In this document: positions 53,694 to 63,358 of the stretch, in pieces | Layout: each line of letters opens with the position of its first letter | Position numbering within the stretch: the stretch's first letter is position 1 | From: Rhodospirillales bacterium | Lineage (GTDB): Bacteria > Pseudomonadota > Alphaproteobacteria > Rhodospirillales > GLO-3 | NCBI GenBank assembly: GCA_003354135.1 | Contig: PIVK01000005.1 | Coordinates: forward strand, 33,894-97,893 | Length of the DNA stretch: 64,000 bases | Direction: 5' to 3' | The notes under the pieces: generated by a model | What the model saw: the letters and a program-made list of their open reading frames with translations, nothing else | Database searches by the model: none | Told to the model about the DNA's origin: nothing | Program-made: the position numbers and the translations under genes

Positions 53694-55379
53694 TCACTTT
53701 ACACCCCCGGCAAAACTCGTCAGGTCTTCAACAACCTTGGCAATCACCGGGTCCCATTGCAGGAGCCGCTCTTGTCGAAACAGGCGCGCTGTCGGATACC
53801 AAGGCGAATCCTCGCGCTTGAGAAGCCATCGGAAATCCGGCCCGGTCGACAGGAGTACCCATACGGGCCGGCCCAGCGCGCCCGCCAAATGAGCAACCGA
53901 CGTGTCGACCGAGATAATCAGATCGAGGTTTTCCATGACAGCCGCGGTGTCGCCGTAGTCTCCGAGCCGGGTTCCGATATCCATGAGATTTGGAGGAAAG
54001 TCCCGCTCGCGGTCGGGCAGAACTTTTTGCAGGGAAAAGAAGCGTACGCCGGGCACTTCCAGGATAGGACGGAAATCGTCGAGGTTCATGGAACGATACC
54101 GGTTGGTGACAAGGTTTGGATTCCCCCTCCAGGTCAGTCCGACTTTCAGTCCCTTGCCTTCGCCCATTCGCTCCTTCCATACGGCAATCTTTTCCGGATC
54201 GGTATGCATGTAGGGAACATCGTTTGGGATGGTGTCCAGGTCCGTTTCGAACAGGCCGGGGAGGCTGAGAACCGGGATATAATAGTCGAAGTGGCGAGGC
54301 GCGGGCGCCACCGGTATCGCGGCATCGACACCGGGGACGGTTTCCGCCAAGGAACACAGAGCCTTGGATGTAAGCGCCACGGTCCGGGCTCCCCGCGCCT
54401 TAACCATCTTGGCATAGCGGATGAACTGGATATTGTCCCCCATCCCCTGTTCGCAGAGAAGAAGAACCACCTCGCCATTTAAACGCGTTCCACTCCAACG
54501 TGGGCGGTGATAGTTCACGTCCTTGAACGCGCTCATCCGGAGACGCCATTCGTATTGCTTCCAGCCTTGCTCGAAATCACCCTGAAGAAGTCGGCAAAAC
54601 CCGATGTATACCTGTGTCGCGGCGCTGCCGGGATCGAGATCCAAGGCTTTCCGGAAACAGGCTTCCGCCTCCTCGACCTTGTCCTGCCGCAAAAGGATCT
54701 GAGCAAGCGTGAATATGGGATTCTCGTCGTCCGGATTTACCTCGCATACCTTTTTGCACAGTCTCTCTGCCTCTTCGATTTCGCCCTTTCGCTGTTTCAG
54801 GAGGCTGAGATTGAAAGTCGCGCCAACGGTATTGGGCTCTAACTCCAGAACGTGCTCAAGAACCTTCCCGGCCTCGTCGTCCCGCCCCCCCATCTCTCCG
54901 AGGACGGCCCCTAATTGAAGCCATGCCTGGACATCCTCGGGCCTCTTTTCCAAAGCTGCCCGCAACAGAAGCTCGCATTCATCGAAATTTTCCAGGGAAT
55001 GAAGCGCCACGGCAAGGCGGCGCATCAACAGCGGGTTGTCGGGATCCAGTTCCAGCCCGGCACGAAAACTCTTTTCCGCCTCGGCGAACCGTTTCCGGTT
55101 GAGATATAGGTTTCCCAGAAAAAGCCTTAATTCCGGGTCGTCAGGTTGTGCACGAACCGCCCGTCGCGCCAGACCGGTGGCCTTGGGCGGGTCGTTGAGA
55201 TCGTAGACGACCTTGGCTCTGCCCGTCAGCGCCGCCACATTGGCCGAATCTATTTGAAGAAGCCTTTTGTAGACGTCTTCAGCATCCGCGAACCGGCCCG
55301 CCGCGGCATGCCGCTCGGCCAAAGAAAGACTTTCCGAAAAGTGCGGGTCGGTATCTTGGCGCGGTTTCTTGGGCATCAT
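53694..55379 (-). CDS. TPR protein fused to GT9-like glycosyltransferase
   Basis: This 561-residue third member of the family seen at 16350 and 18133 has TPR repeats over 1-290 (AERHAAAGRFADAEDVYKRLLQ, DPGSAATQVYIGFCRLLQGD). A GT-B-like part follows with LLCEQGMGDNIQFIRYAKMV, VGLTWRGNPNLVTN and LIISVDTSVAHLAGALGRPVWVLLS. It is last in the - strand run pseB-pseI-epimerase-OGT-maf. Start by ATGATG at 55379; ribosome site weak. Confidence 0.82.
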   Translation of the reverse strand: MMPKKPRQDTDPHFSESLSLAERHAAAGRFADAEDVYKRLLQIDSANVAALTGRAKVVYDLNDPPKATGLARRAVRAQPDDPELRLFLGNLYLNRKRFAEAEKSFRAGLELDPDNPLLMRRLAVALHSLENFDECELLLRAALEKRPEDVQAWLQLGAVLGEMGGRDDEAGKVLEHVLELEPNTVGATFNLSLLKQRKGEIEEAERLCKKVCEVNPDDENPIFTLAQILLRQDKVEEAEACFRKALDLDPGSAATQVYIGFCRLLQGDFEQGWKQYEWRLRMSAFKDVNYHRPRWSGTRLNGEVVLLLCEQGMGDNIQFIRYAKMVKARGARTVALTSKALCSLAETVPGVDAAIPVAPAPRHFDYYIPVLSLPGLFETDLDTIPNDVPYMHTDPEKIAVWKERMGEGKGLKVGLTWRGNPNLVTNRYRSMNLDDFRPILEVPGVRFFSLQKVLPDRERDFPPNLMDIGTRLGDYGDTAAVMENLDLIISVDTSVAHLAGALGRPVWVLLSTGPDFRWLLKREDSPWYPTARLFRQERLLQWDPVIAKVVEDLTSFAGGVK

Positions 55380-55396
55380 ATGTTTGACTTGGACCG

Positions 55397-57403
55397 CTAG
55401 TCGTACGCGAACTTGGCAATCTCTATTTCCCGTCCCTCCTCAAGAGCGGTGAAGACTTTTATGCCCTCCTCGGCCATCTCGTCCATGGCTATGGCGAATT
55501 CCTCACGGAAGATGTTCTCGAACACCTTGCGGAGTTCCGGATCTACAATCCTGCGGCTGAAAAATTCAAAGCACAGAAATACGGAAAAAATCGTTCCCCG
55601 GGTCAGCATCGCAAGGGCACTGTTCGCCCGGTTCGGCACCAAAATCTTCATGATGTCGTTAAGGTAGGACATGTCCGAAAGATCGTCATATTTTTCAAGA
55701 GTCCCGTTCAGATCGTCCACAAAGTCCCGTATCCGATCGGTCAAGGCCGCTTCGGTCCATTGTTCATCGAGTGCTTCGCGCGTATATTTGGGGCAGGCCT
55801 CAATCAAGCGCCGGATAACTTCTTTTTTTGGCTCCTTGAGTTCCTTGAGCTCTATGGCCTCCGGGTATAGTGGGACCGCGCCGTTGATCGCCGCGCCATC
55901 GCTGCAGTTGTAGTAAATATTACCGGGCCTGCTGGAAATGGCCGACTCCAGTACCTCCTTCGACCATTGATACATGGGTGTCGACCATACGGTTCCCCCG
56001 AAATTTCCGGGCATAGCAACAGAAAGATCTGTGACGTTTTCCGCGTTGTGACGGCTGTACCAGCTGTTGCCAGCATGCGCATGGGTCTTGAACTTCGATC
56101 CCACATCGACACCCAGAAGATAGAACGTCCGGAACCCCAGGTGCAGCACGAACCCCAGACCGCCATTGGCCGCCAGGGGATCCGGGTGTGACACGACCTG
56201 ATCCGGTTGGGTGGCGAAGACGGGCCGCGGCGTCAATCCTGGACGAAAGAAAAAAATTGTCTCGTCGTAAAGCTCCGGGGCTCCGGGATAAATGGTTGTC
56301 GATGCGCCAAGGCACATTCCCTCAAGGCCATAAAGGTCCCGTGTTTCATGAACTTGGTCCAGGACCATTGAGTCACGCTCCGTAAAGACATGAAAATCCG
56401 GGGTGATCCCATTATGCAACAGCACATCCACCGCCGTCCCGCACGCCACGATTACGGCCCTGTCCTTATTTTCCTCTATGAGTGGAAGCAGCCTGTCCAG
56501 GGACGGCCCCGTACCGACAATGAAAACGGGAGCTTCTACATGGATGCCCGGTTCCCGTATAACCCGGCTTTCGCCGTTCTCGAAATTCTTGTAGGTGTTG
56601 CACACCATGTTCAGCTCGTCCTCGTAGAAGCCGAGCCCCATTAGCGCCGTACGGTATAGTTCCTCCAATTGTTTGTGCGCTTCCTGGAATATGGCGCTGG
56701 GATAGTGCTCGAACACAACAGTCCCGTCCATGCTGGCGGGGTTATAGGCACGGAAAATGCCTTTTAGGAAGTTTGAGATTTTCTGAGGATCCGTCTCCGT
56801 ATAGATTTGCAGGCCGCAACGGTCATCGAACGTTTCCATCAGACGGCCCCAATCGTAAACAAAGGTCGAATGGTAAAGGAGGTCCGGATTTGGCTCGATA
56901 AGGACCATGACCTGAGGCTGGGTTCGGAGAACCATTTCGTCCAAATGCGCCCCCAACCCGATCCCAAAGACGATCGTATAATAGGACTGCGACGTTACAG
57001 GCTCGAAACGGAACTCAATGCCGCTGTCCGCCGCCCGCTTTGCAATGTCCGTCACGAATTTGCGGGAGTGGACATCCAGACCATCACCTTGGGGTGGGGA
57101 AAGAAGGATCCGGCCGGGCTTCTTCCAAAATTCCTCTAACTGCCGTCTCGCATAAGTCAGAGCCCCTCCGGGATACATTTCGAAATCCTGGTGCCTGATA
57201 TTAGGTTCACCGTTCTCGTCAATCACAAGTTCCGATGCCGGTTTGTGATCCCGTAATTGCTGATGCAAGTGTGGAAAGTATTTTCGGAATACCTCCAGAT
57301 TACGCTCGCGGAGCTCTTCCGGGGTCCGGGCCATAGCCCCTTTGTCCGTTTCCTCGGACTCGGGCTCATGAATTTCGAGAGGGGGGAATTCTGGATTGCT
57401 CAT
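55397..57403 (-). CDS. maf: Motility accessory factor, Maf glycosyltransferase (DUF115)
   Basis: This 668-residue protein belongs to the MAF_flag10/DUF115 family, which transfers pseudaminic or legionaminic acid onto flagellin. The core is VFIVGTGPSLDRLLPLIEENKDRAVIVACGTA, HNGITPDFHVFTERD, FATQPDQVVSHPDPLA and LLGVDVGSKF. A helical N-terminal part and C-terminal segment flank it. With pseB, pseI, pseF and pseG in the window it supplies the transfer step. It would act in the cytoplasm on flagellin before export. Confidence 0.9.
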   Translation of the reverse strand: MSNPEFPPLEIHEPESEETDKGAMARTPEELRERNLEVFRKYFPHLHQQLRDHKPASELVIDENGEPNIRHQDFEMYPGGALTYARRQLEEFWKKPGRILLSPPQGDGLDVHSRKFVTDIAKRAADSGIEFRFEPVTSQSYYTIVFGIGLGAHLDEMVLRTQPQVMVLIEPNPDLLYHSTFVYDWGRLMETFDDRCGLQIYTETDPQKISNFLKGIFRAYNPASMDGTVVFEHYPSAIFQEAHKQLEELYRTALMGLGFYEDELNMVCNTYKNFENGESRVIREPGIHVEAPVFIVGTGPSLDRLLPLIEENKDRAVIVACGTAVDVLLHNGITPDFHVFTERDSMVLDQVHETRDLYGLEGMCLGASTTIYPGAPELYDETIFFFRPGLTPRPVFATQPDQVVSHPDPLAANGGLGFVLHLGFRTFYLLGVDVGSKFKTHAHAGNSWYSRHNAENVTDLSVAMPGNFGGTVWSTPMYQWSKEVLESAISSRPGNIYYNCSDGAAINGAVPLYPEAIELKELKEPKKEVIRRLIEACPKYTREALDEQWTEAALTDRIRDFVDDLNGTLEKYDDLSDMSYLNDIMKILVPNRANSALAMLTRGTIFSVFLCFEFFSRRIVDPELRKVFENIFREEFAIAMDEMAEEGIKVFTALEEGREIEIAKFAYD

Positions 57404-57444
57404 CTATGGTTTCCCGGCTGTTTGCGGTTGCAGCACTTTGAACT

Positions 57445-59439
57445 TTATGTCTTCGGGCGTTTTGCGATGTCTTCGTAAAGTTTTTCCACCGCAGCGGCGA
57501 GGTTTCGCGGCTTGAACAGCCGGCTATGGGGAATTTCTTTCTGCAAACGAATTCTCCTGGCCTCGAGTTCCTTCACATCACCGGCAAGACGGATGGCCGT
57601 TTCCACATAAGATGCCTCGTCCTCGGCAATCCACTCTTCGCAATTTGCGGAAGCGAGGATACTCGCCCCCATTCTGCCCTGACGTCCATCCGATTTCAGG
57701 GTTACGACGGGAATTCCGCTCCACAAAGCTTCACAGATATCCTGGGTTCCACTGATCGGATACGTATCCAAGTAGATATCGGTCATTCGGAGCAAGCTGG
57801 ACCCGAGTTCCGTTCCTACGTTCTCGGGCAAATGGAGATCGTCTTCATTAGGCTCCGCCAGATGGATTCTATTCGACAGGCCGAAGTTGGCGAACATATT
57901 GATCAGCTGATTACAGACCATCTCCGAAGCATGTCCCATATGCCCCAGCACAAGACGGCTATTGGGAACGGCCCTAAGGATGCCGGACCACGCCGCCACC
58001 ACCGTTGGGGTGATCCGGTTCAAATCCCTCATCGCCGTAAAGGTTACGGTATTGTTCTGTAATGCCGGAAGAGGGGCGTCATTCGACAGTGTGTCAAAAG
58101 GATCCAAAGCAAAAAGACCTGCTTCGGACATCACCTTGCGCACACCGGCAAGCGCGAGAGTTCCATCTTTCGGCTCGGTGACGCTGTCACAGAGAACATG
58201 GGTTAGACCGGGCATGGCCGCCGGTTCCGGCAGCCCCTTCCAACCGAGAACGACCGGTGCGGGACGCACGCCGATAAAGTCAATTCTTGAATCGACAGCA
58301 TGGTCCGACAGGTCAACGGCAACATCAATTTCGTCCGACTCCACGATGGCGGCTGCCGTCATGTCATCGACATCGTAAACCTTCCGCCATTTATCGACTG
58401 CGGCTTGCATGCGGGTTGTCGTGGAATCCACGTAAACGGACTGTTGATAGCAAAACACCTCAACCCGTGAACGGTCATGCGCCTTAAGAAGTGCCTCAAC
58501 GAACCGGGAACCTGCCGTATCGTAGAACAGGTTGGAATAATAACCGACGCGCAGTTTGGCACTTTTCTGCGCCTCATGCCCTTTGACACCGTAGCGTTTC
58601 CTTGCCTTATGTCTGTTTTTAACTCTTTCCCTAAGCTCCTTTCCCCGGCTTTTGTGCCAAGCCTGAGCATCAGCCCGGCATCGCGTCAACCAATCAGTCC
58701 CGAGACGCGGTAGGCTTGCCATGTAAATGGCGTACACTACGGAATCGTCAGGGGACAAATTTCTCGCATGGTTTAGAGCAGCCCTCGCTTCCTCCCGCCG
58801 CCCGAGGCGCGAAAGAAGGTCTCCGAGGAAAGCATAATTAAGCGGATTTTCCGGCTCAAGGTGAACCGCGGCATGAAATGCGCTGAGGGCCCTTTCCATC
58901 TCACCCTTCCGGTCAAGCAGCCGTCCAAGGAACCTGTAACACTCCGTGTTCTCGCGGTTGAGGCGCAGTTCGGCCTCGCATTCCGCAATCGCCCCTTTCA
59001 ACTCTCCTTCATTGGTAAGACGTTGTGCTTCCAGGAAATGGGTAGAGGGTGACGCTTTGCTGAGGGATTTCCGAAAGTCCCTCAGCACCTCGGGAACAAT
59101 GGTGGCGAAGACTTCATGCGGCTTCAGGGCTTTTGCCAATTTTGCGTAATAGACACCGTCAGCCAAGCGGCCAACCCGTGCACTGAGGCTTGCAAGAGAT
59201 TCGGCATAGTCGCGACACTCCGGATCCAGGTCGTGGGCACGCTCCATCAACTGCAGAGCCCGCCCTTCGTCTTTGAAGAAGAACGCGACCACCCCCATGA
59301 TGTAATATGCTTCCGCACCTTCCGGGTTCATCGACATCGCCAAATGGCATTTGTCAATCACACCTTCGTGGTCGGACAGATTGAAACAGTCCATGGCTTC
59401 GCGGACCACATCAAAATAGGCTTCGTCACTTCCCGTCAT
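57445..59439 (-). CDS. TPR O-GlcNAc-transferase-like protein (SPINDLY/GT41)
   Basis: This protein of about 664 residues has N-terminal TPR helices (EGVIDKCHLAMSMNPEGAEAYYIMGVVAFF and, from about 170, EGELKGAIAECEAELRLNREN), then a GT41-like C-terminal region. The latter has KLRVGYYSNLFYDTAGSRFVEAL, GVRPAPVVLGWKGLPEPAAMPGLTHVLCD, DLNRITPTVVAAWSGILRAVPNSRLVL and ISGTQDICEALWSGIPVVTL. These resemble SPINDLY-type protein glycosyltransferases. The ATG at 59439 with AGGGGTG upstream is chosen; longer starts are possible. Likely flagellin or surface-protein glycosylation. Confidence 0.8.
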   Translation of the reverse strand: MTGSDEAYFDVVREAMDCFNLSDHEGVIDKCHLAMSMNPEGAEAYYIMGVVAFFFKDEGRALQLMERAHDLDPECRDYAESLASLSARVGRLADGVYYAKLAKALKPHEVFATIVPEVLRDFRKSLSKASPSTHFLEAQRLTNEGELKGAIAECEAELRLNRENTECYRFLGRLLDRKGEMERALSAFHAAVHLEPENPLNYAFLGDLLSRLGRREEARAALNHARNLSPDDSVVYAIYMASLPRLGTDWLTRCRADAQAWHKSRGKELRERVKNRHKARKRYGVKGHEAQKSAKLRVGYYSNLFYDTAGSRFVEALLKAHDRSRVEVFCYQQSVYVDSTTTRMQAAVDKWRKVYDVDDMTAAAIVESDEIDVAVDLSDHAVDSRIDFIGVRPAPVVLGWKGLPEPAAMPGLTHVLCDSVTEPKDGTLALAGVRKVMSEAGLFALDPFDTLSNDAPLPALQNNTVTFTAMRDLNRITPTVVAAWSGILRAVPNSRLVLGHMGHASEMVCNQLINMFANFGLSNRIHLAEPNEDDLHLPENVGTELGSSLLRMTDIYLDTYPISGTQDICEALWSGIPVVTLKSDGRQGRMGASILASANCEEWIAEDEASYVETAIRLAGDVKELEARRIRLQKEIPHSRLFKPRNLAAAVEKLYEDIAKRPKT

Positions 59440-59532
59440 ATTATCACCCCTGTCAAACATAACCTTTGATCGCATTGGAATCCATTCAGGGACGTAAAGA
59501 GGGAATGAATGGATAAGCACAATTTCCCTTCC

Positions 59533-60471
59533 TCACGCGCATTCAATCCCCAATGTCCTGGTCAGACCGATATCCAGCGGAGTGGCCTCGAACGGCCCGA
59601 GCAGAGAATTTGAGAGCGCGGGGTCCCCGACAGAGATCTTGATGTCGCCTTCGCGCTCGGCTTCATGATTTCGCAGGAAAGGTCTGCCGCGGATTGCCGC
59701 GATCTTCTCTCCCACATCGAGAAGACTACTCCCGTATCCTGTACAAACATTGATGACTCTTGGACTGATATCCCGGGCTCGTTCCATGGCCTCCCAGAAG
59801 CGGGTGACGGCGTCACCCACATAGATGAAATCCCGGACCTGTCGTCCATCCCCATAAATCGTCACCTCGCGGCCTGAAGCCACTTGACCACAAAAAATGG
59901 AGAGAACCCCGGAATATGGAGAGCCCGGATCCTGGCCGGGTCCGTAGACATTGAACAAACGGAGACCTACCGTCGGAACGCCGAGCACCCCATCTGCGGC
60001 CTGTGCATGGATTTCGCTTCCGAGTTTGTCCGCGCCGTAACCGCTCAAGGGAGCGGTGCGGGATGTTTCCTTCAGCGGCACGTTTTCGGGGTCACCGTAG
60101 ACGGCACAGCTCGATGCATAAACGACTGGAATCGAGCACCCCCTTTCTGCACCTTCCTTCGCGGCGGCGTCCAGCACGGCTATGGTCCCCGACATATTTG
60201 TGCGGTGACTTCTCAGGTAGTTCGAAAGACACCTCGGCACCGAGGGGTCAGCCGCTAAATGGAAAATACCATCTACGCCCACGACAGCCTGGCGAACGGC
60301 ATCTCCGTCGGCGATATCCGCTTCGATAAGCAGCACGCCTTCGGGAATGTTCTCTCGCTTTCCTGCCGAAAAATCGTCGAGAATTCTAATCTCGTGTGCC
60401 GAGTCCCGAAGGAGTTTCACCAAATGAGCCCCAATGAAACCGGCCCCACCCGTCACCAGATAGTGCGCCAT
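59533..60471 (-). CDS. NAD-dependent sugar epimerase/dehydratase
   Basis: This 312-residue extended SDR has N-terminal YLVTGGAGFIGAHLVKLL, the S and Y-x3-K residues in ASSCAVYGDP and LSGYGADKLGSE, and LRLFNVYGPGQDP, as in UDP-glucose/UDP-GlcNAc 4-epimerases. The start MAHYLVTGG at 60471 lies eight bases after the pseI stop; longer N-termini are not supported. It probably supplies a 4-epimerised sugar for the flagellar glycan. Confidence 0.85.
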   Translation of the reverse strand: MAHYLVTGGAGFIGAHLVKLLRDSAHEIRILDDFSAGKRENIPEGVLLIEADIADGDAVRQAVVGVDGIFHLAADPSVPRCLSNYLRSHRTNMSGTIAVLDAAAKEGAERGCSIPVVYASSCAVYGDPENVPLKETSRTAPLSGYGADKLGSEIHAQAADGVLGVPTVGLRLFNVYGPGQDPGSPYSGVLSIFCGQVASGREVTIYGDGRQVRDFIYVGDAVTRFWEAMERARDISPRVINVCTGYGSSLLDVGEKIAAIRGRPFLRNHEAEREGDIKISVGDPALSNSLLGPFEATPLDIGLTRTLGIECA

Positions 60472-60478
60472 ATCCAAC

Positions 60479-61567
60479 CTAACCAAACTTAAGATCGTTA
60501 CGAAGCAGGGCCTCACCTTTACGTTTCGACCGATCGAGGACCTGCCCGAGAACCTCTTCACGCTCGTATGGAAACACGGCCTCGATAGGCGCGGGACGCA
60601 AACTGACGAGATCGTCGTCCTTCAGCCGCTCTTCAGCTTCCATGTCACGAGCTAAGTAGAGGGCGCGTCTTTGAACCACTACGGTTTCCGTTTCGTTGTC
60701 TTGAACACGTTTAAAGCCGTCCCCAAGGGCGGCCTCCAACTCCCGGGCACGGCCAACCATTTCCTGCCACGTTTTAGGATTCATCGAAAACGGGTGATCG
60801 GGGCCAGAGCGTGAATTGTCGTCCGTAAAATGCTTTTCAATGCAACGCGCACCAAGCGCGATAGCCCCCAGAACCGTAGCATGACCCGGAGTATGGTCAG
60901 AAAGTCCCAAGATCATCGCGGGCCAGAGAACTGCGAATGTCTTGAGAGCCCTGAGGTTGATATGGCGGAAATTTTCGACAGATCCAGTGTAGTTCGTATT
61001 GCATTGCATCAAGGCAAGACGGGAGTTGCTCTTCAAAATGACGTCAACGGCCCGCACCACATCCTCCATCGACGATGCGCCACACGCGAGAAACACGGGT
61101 TTGTTTTTTTCGGCAATATAACGGACGATTTCGGGAGTGGTGATGTCACCGGAACCGATCTTATAGGCCGGCACCATGGCCTCAACGGAATCGATGGCGT
61201 CAATGTCGTAGGGGGACGTCATGAAATGGATGCCGGCTTTCCGACATTCCTCTGCCAGGGCCTCGTCCCACTCACGCCGGTACTCGTTTTTCTCATAGAC
61301 CTCGTAGACAGATTTTCCCCATTCGTCCTGATGCTTTGCCGAAACGGTCAGGGCACGGAACCCTCTGTCCGAAACCAGTCTGCTCGCCTTGAAATGCTGG
61401 AACTTGGCGGCTTCCGCCCCTGCTTCCTTGACCTGCCAGATCAGATCCTTGGCGCGCTGCAAGTCACCATCATGGTTGGAGGCGATATCGGCGATGAAAT
61501 AGGTCGGCGCAGAAAGTGAGATTTCCCTGTTGCCGACCGCGATCCGTGTTTCATATTTCATTGGCAT
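60479..61567 (-). CDS. pseI: Pseudaminate/N-acetylneuraminate synthase (PseI/NeuB)
   Basis: This 362-residue enzyme condenses phosphoenolpyruvate with the 6-deoxy-diacetamido or mannosamine sugar. It has an N-terminal NeuB barrel (FIADIASNHDGDLQRAKDLIWQVKEAGAEAAKFQ, FMTSPYDIDAIDSVE, EKHFTDDNSRSGPDHPFSMNP) and a short SAF/antifreeze-like C-terminal domain. PseI is preferred over NeuB because PseB lies 12 bases upstream and PseG elsewhere in the window. It is part of the long - strand glycosylation run. Confidence 0.88.
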   Translation of the reverse strand: MPMKYETRIAVGNREISLSAPTYFIADIASNHDGDLQRAKDLIWQVKEAGAEAAKFQHFKASRLVSDRGFRALTVSAKHQDEWGKSVYEVYEKNEYRREWDEALAEECRKAGIHFMTSPYDIDAIDSVEAMVPAYKIGSGDITTPEIVRYIAEKNKPVFLACGASSMEDVVRAVDVILKSNSRLALMQCNTNYTGSVENFRHINLRALKTFAVLWPAMILGLSDHTPGHATVLGAIALGARCIEKHFTDDNSRSGPDHPFSMNPKTWQEMVGRARELEAALGDGFKRVQDNETETVVVQRRALYLARDMEAEERLKDDDLVSLRPAPIEAVFPYEREEVLGQVLDRSKRKGEALLRNDLKFG

Positions 61568-61579
61568 GGGAATCTGATC

Positions 61580-62653
61580 TTACGGTGCGGTGACGTTCGC
61601 GGGAAGCATGTTCCCCTCGACCAGAAGTTTACGCAGCACCTCGACCCCCAACCGCTCGTCATTCTGGTCGCTCGTATAGGCGAAGTTATCCGCAACCCCT
61701 TGCACGGAATCCCCGAAGCGTTCCGCGACCGTGGGGATGGATAGGTCCAGCATGGACTCTATGATATAGCGGTCCGACAGTTCGGCCGTCGTGCGACAGT
61801 CGTCGACGGGGATCATGGTCTCGTGCAACTTCTCCCCAGGCCGGATGCCGATGAGGTGTGTGGGCATGCCCGGCGCCATGGCTTCAGTCAGGTCCACGAC
61901 AGACATGCTCGGGATCTTGGGGACGAAGACTTCGCCACCTGCCATCATCTCGAAACAGGACGTCACGAAATGCACCGCTTGGGTCAAGCTAATCCAGAAG
62001 CGGGTCATTCGGTCGTCCGTAATCGGTAGGCTCTCCGCACCTTCCTCGATCAAACGCTTGAACACTTCAACCACGCTTCCCCGCGACCCAACCACGTTTC
62101 CATAGCGAACGATCGAGAACCGAGTTCCGCCGGAACCGCTCAGGTAGTTTCCGGAGATGAAAATCTTATCCGATGCCAGCTTGCTTGCGCCGTACAGATT
62201 GACCGGGTTGGCTGCCTTGTCCGTGGACAGCGCTATGACCTTCTTCACGCCTGTGCGCATCGCGGCCCGGATTACGTTCTCCGCTCCGATGACGTTGGTG
62301 TGGATACATTCGAAAGGATTGTATTCGGCGGCAGCGACCTGTTTCATCGCGGCGGCGTGAACCACGTAATCCACGCCGCGCATGGCCATTTCGAGGCGAT
62401 CGGCATTGCGGACGTCGCCAATGAAGAACCTCAAGGCCGGATACTCAGCCTTCGGGTATTTCATCGCGACTTCGTGCTGCTTGAATTCGTCGCGAGAGAA
62501 GATGATGGTCCGCTTGGGGGTGTAATTCGATATGACGAAATCGAGGAACGCTTTCCCGAATGATCCCGTCCCACCGGTGATCATTATGGTCTTGTCGTTT
62601 AAATCAATCGGAGAATCCGAAAAACGCCTGATTATCGAGGGTTTCTCCCCCAT
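61580..62653 (-). CDS. pseB: UDP-GlcNAc 4,6-dehydratase (inverting) PseB
   Basis: This 357-residue SDR catalyses the first step of pseudaminic acid synthesis. The NAD-binding MITGGTGSFGKAFLDFV, HAAAMKQVAAAEYNPFE, STDKAANPVNLYGASKLASDK (with Y-x3-K) and the IRPGEKLHE motif are typical of PseB/FlaA1. The ATG at 62653 with GAGG upstream is preferred to a GTG 18 bases earlier. PseC would come next in the pathway, but is not found adjacent. Confidence 0.9.
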   Translation of the reverse strand: MGEKPSIIRRFSDSPIDLNDKTIMITGGTGSFGKAFLDFVISNYTPKRTIIFSRDEFKQHEVAMKYPKAEYPALRFFIGDVRNADRLEMAMRGVDYVVHAAAMKQVAAAEYNPFECIHTNVIGAENVIRAAMRTGVKKVIALSTDKAANPVNLYGASKLASDKIFISGNYLSGSGGTRFSIVRYGNVVGSRGSVVEVFKRLIEEGAESLPITDDRMTRFWISLTQAVHFVTSCFEMMAGGEVFVPKIPSMSVVDLTEAMAPGMPTHLIGIRPGEKLHETMIPVDDCRTTAELSDRYIIESMLDLSIPTVAERFGDSVQGVADNFAYTSDQNDERLGVEVLRKLLVEGNMLPANVTAP

Positions 62654-62745
62654 TTCGCACCTCACTACCACTCAACGTGCCTGCCGGCAGAGGACAAGCG
62701 ACACAACCGCCCACCTCGGTGAATATTAGGCCCAGCGTTTCTAGA

Positions 62746-63234
62746 TCACGCCTCAATCTTCAAAGATGTATGGTCCACCGAAGCGTCAGCGTCGTCGCCC
62801 GATTTTTCTGCCCCAGAAGGATCCGCCTCTTCCGCAGACCCGTCATCATCGTCCCCGGGATTGCCAAGCAAGCCCGCAGCGATATTCCGGTTGATATCGA
62901 TCAGGAGAGCTACTTTCTCGGCAGTCGGCTGGACGATCGCGTTGATCGTGTGTTTGTCGATAAAGGCACAGAGAGACAGGATGTTCTGACGAACCTCGAC
63001 CGGAAGGGGCACGGCACCTGTTTCCTGTTCCGCCTGGATAATGGTCCATATCCGCAGGTTAAGCCGAAGCGCTTCTCGAAGCTTCCCCTTGCCGTCCTTC
63101 GTGGACAGGTCACCGTATTCAACGACGGCCCCCATGCGCCGTGCCGCCTCGATCAAGGCCCATGCCTCGCTATAGCTGGGGTTACCCGCACTCGGCGCCA
63201 GCTGGTCCTCATAACCGGTGTTCTTATAGGCCAC
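62746..63234 (-). CDS. flaF: Flagellar biosynthesis regulator FlaF
   Basis: This 162-residue protein matches FlaF, which in Caulobacter acts with FlbT to control flagellin translation and secretion. The start AYKNTGYEDQ, the EAWALIEAARRM segment and the NLRIWTIIQAEQE and IDINRNIAAGLLG helices fit the family (usually about 115-120 residues). The C-terminal 40 residues are an unusual Asp/Glu/Ser-rich tail (GDDDDGSAEEADPS). It lies 92 bases upstream of pseB on the same strand. Confidence 0.85.
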   Translation of the reverse strand: MAYKNTGYEDQLAPSAGNPSYSEAWALIEAARRMGAVVEYGDLSTKDGKGKLREALRLNLRIWTIIQAEQETGAVPLPVEVRQNILSLCAFIDKHTINAIVQPTAEKVALLIDINRNIAAGLLGNPGDDDDGSAEEADPSGAEKSGDDADASVDHTSLKIEA

Positions 63235-63358
63235 TTGTTATCCTCCACTACGCCACCAAAGACTCCTTATAGAGTGTAACAGCATATGGGGGGAATAGTC
63301 TAAAATCTACTGTGCTGGGGCAATTATCCCTGAATAGGACCTGCCGGACTCGACTGGA

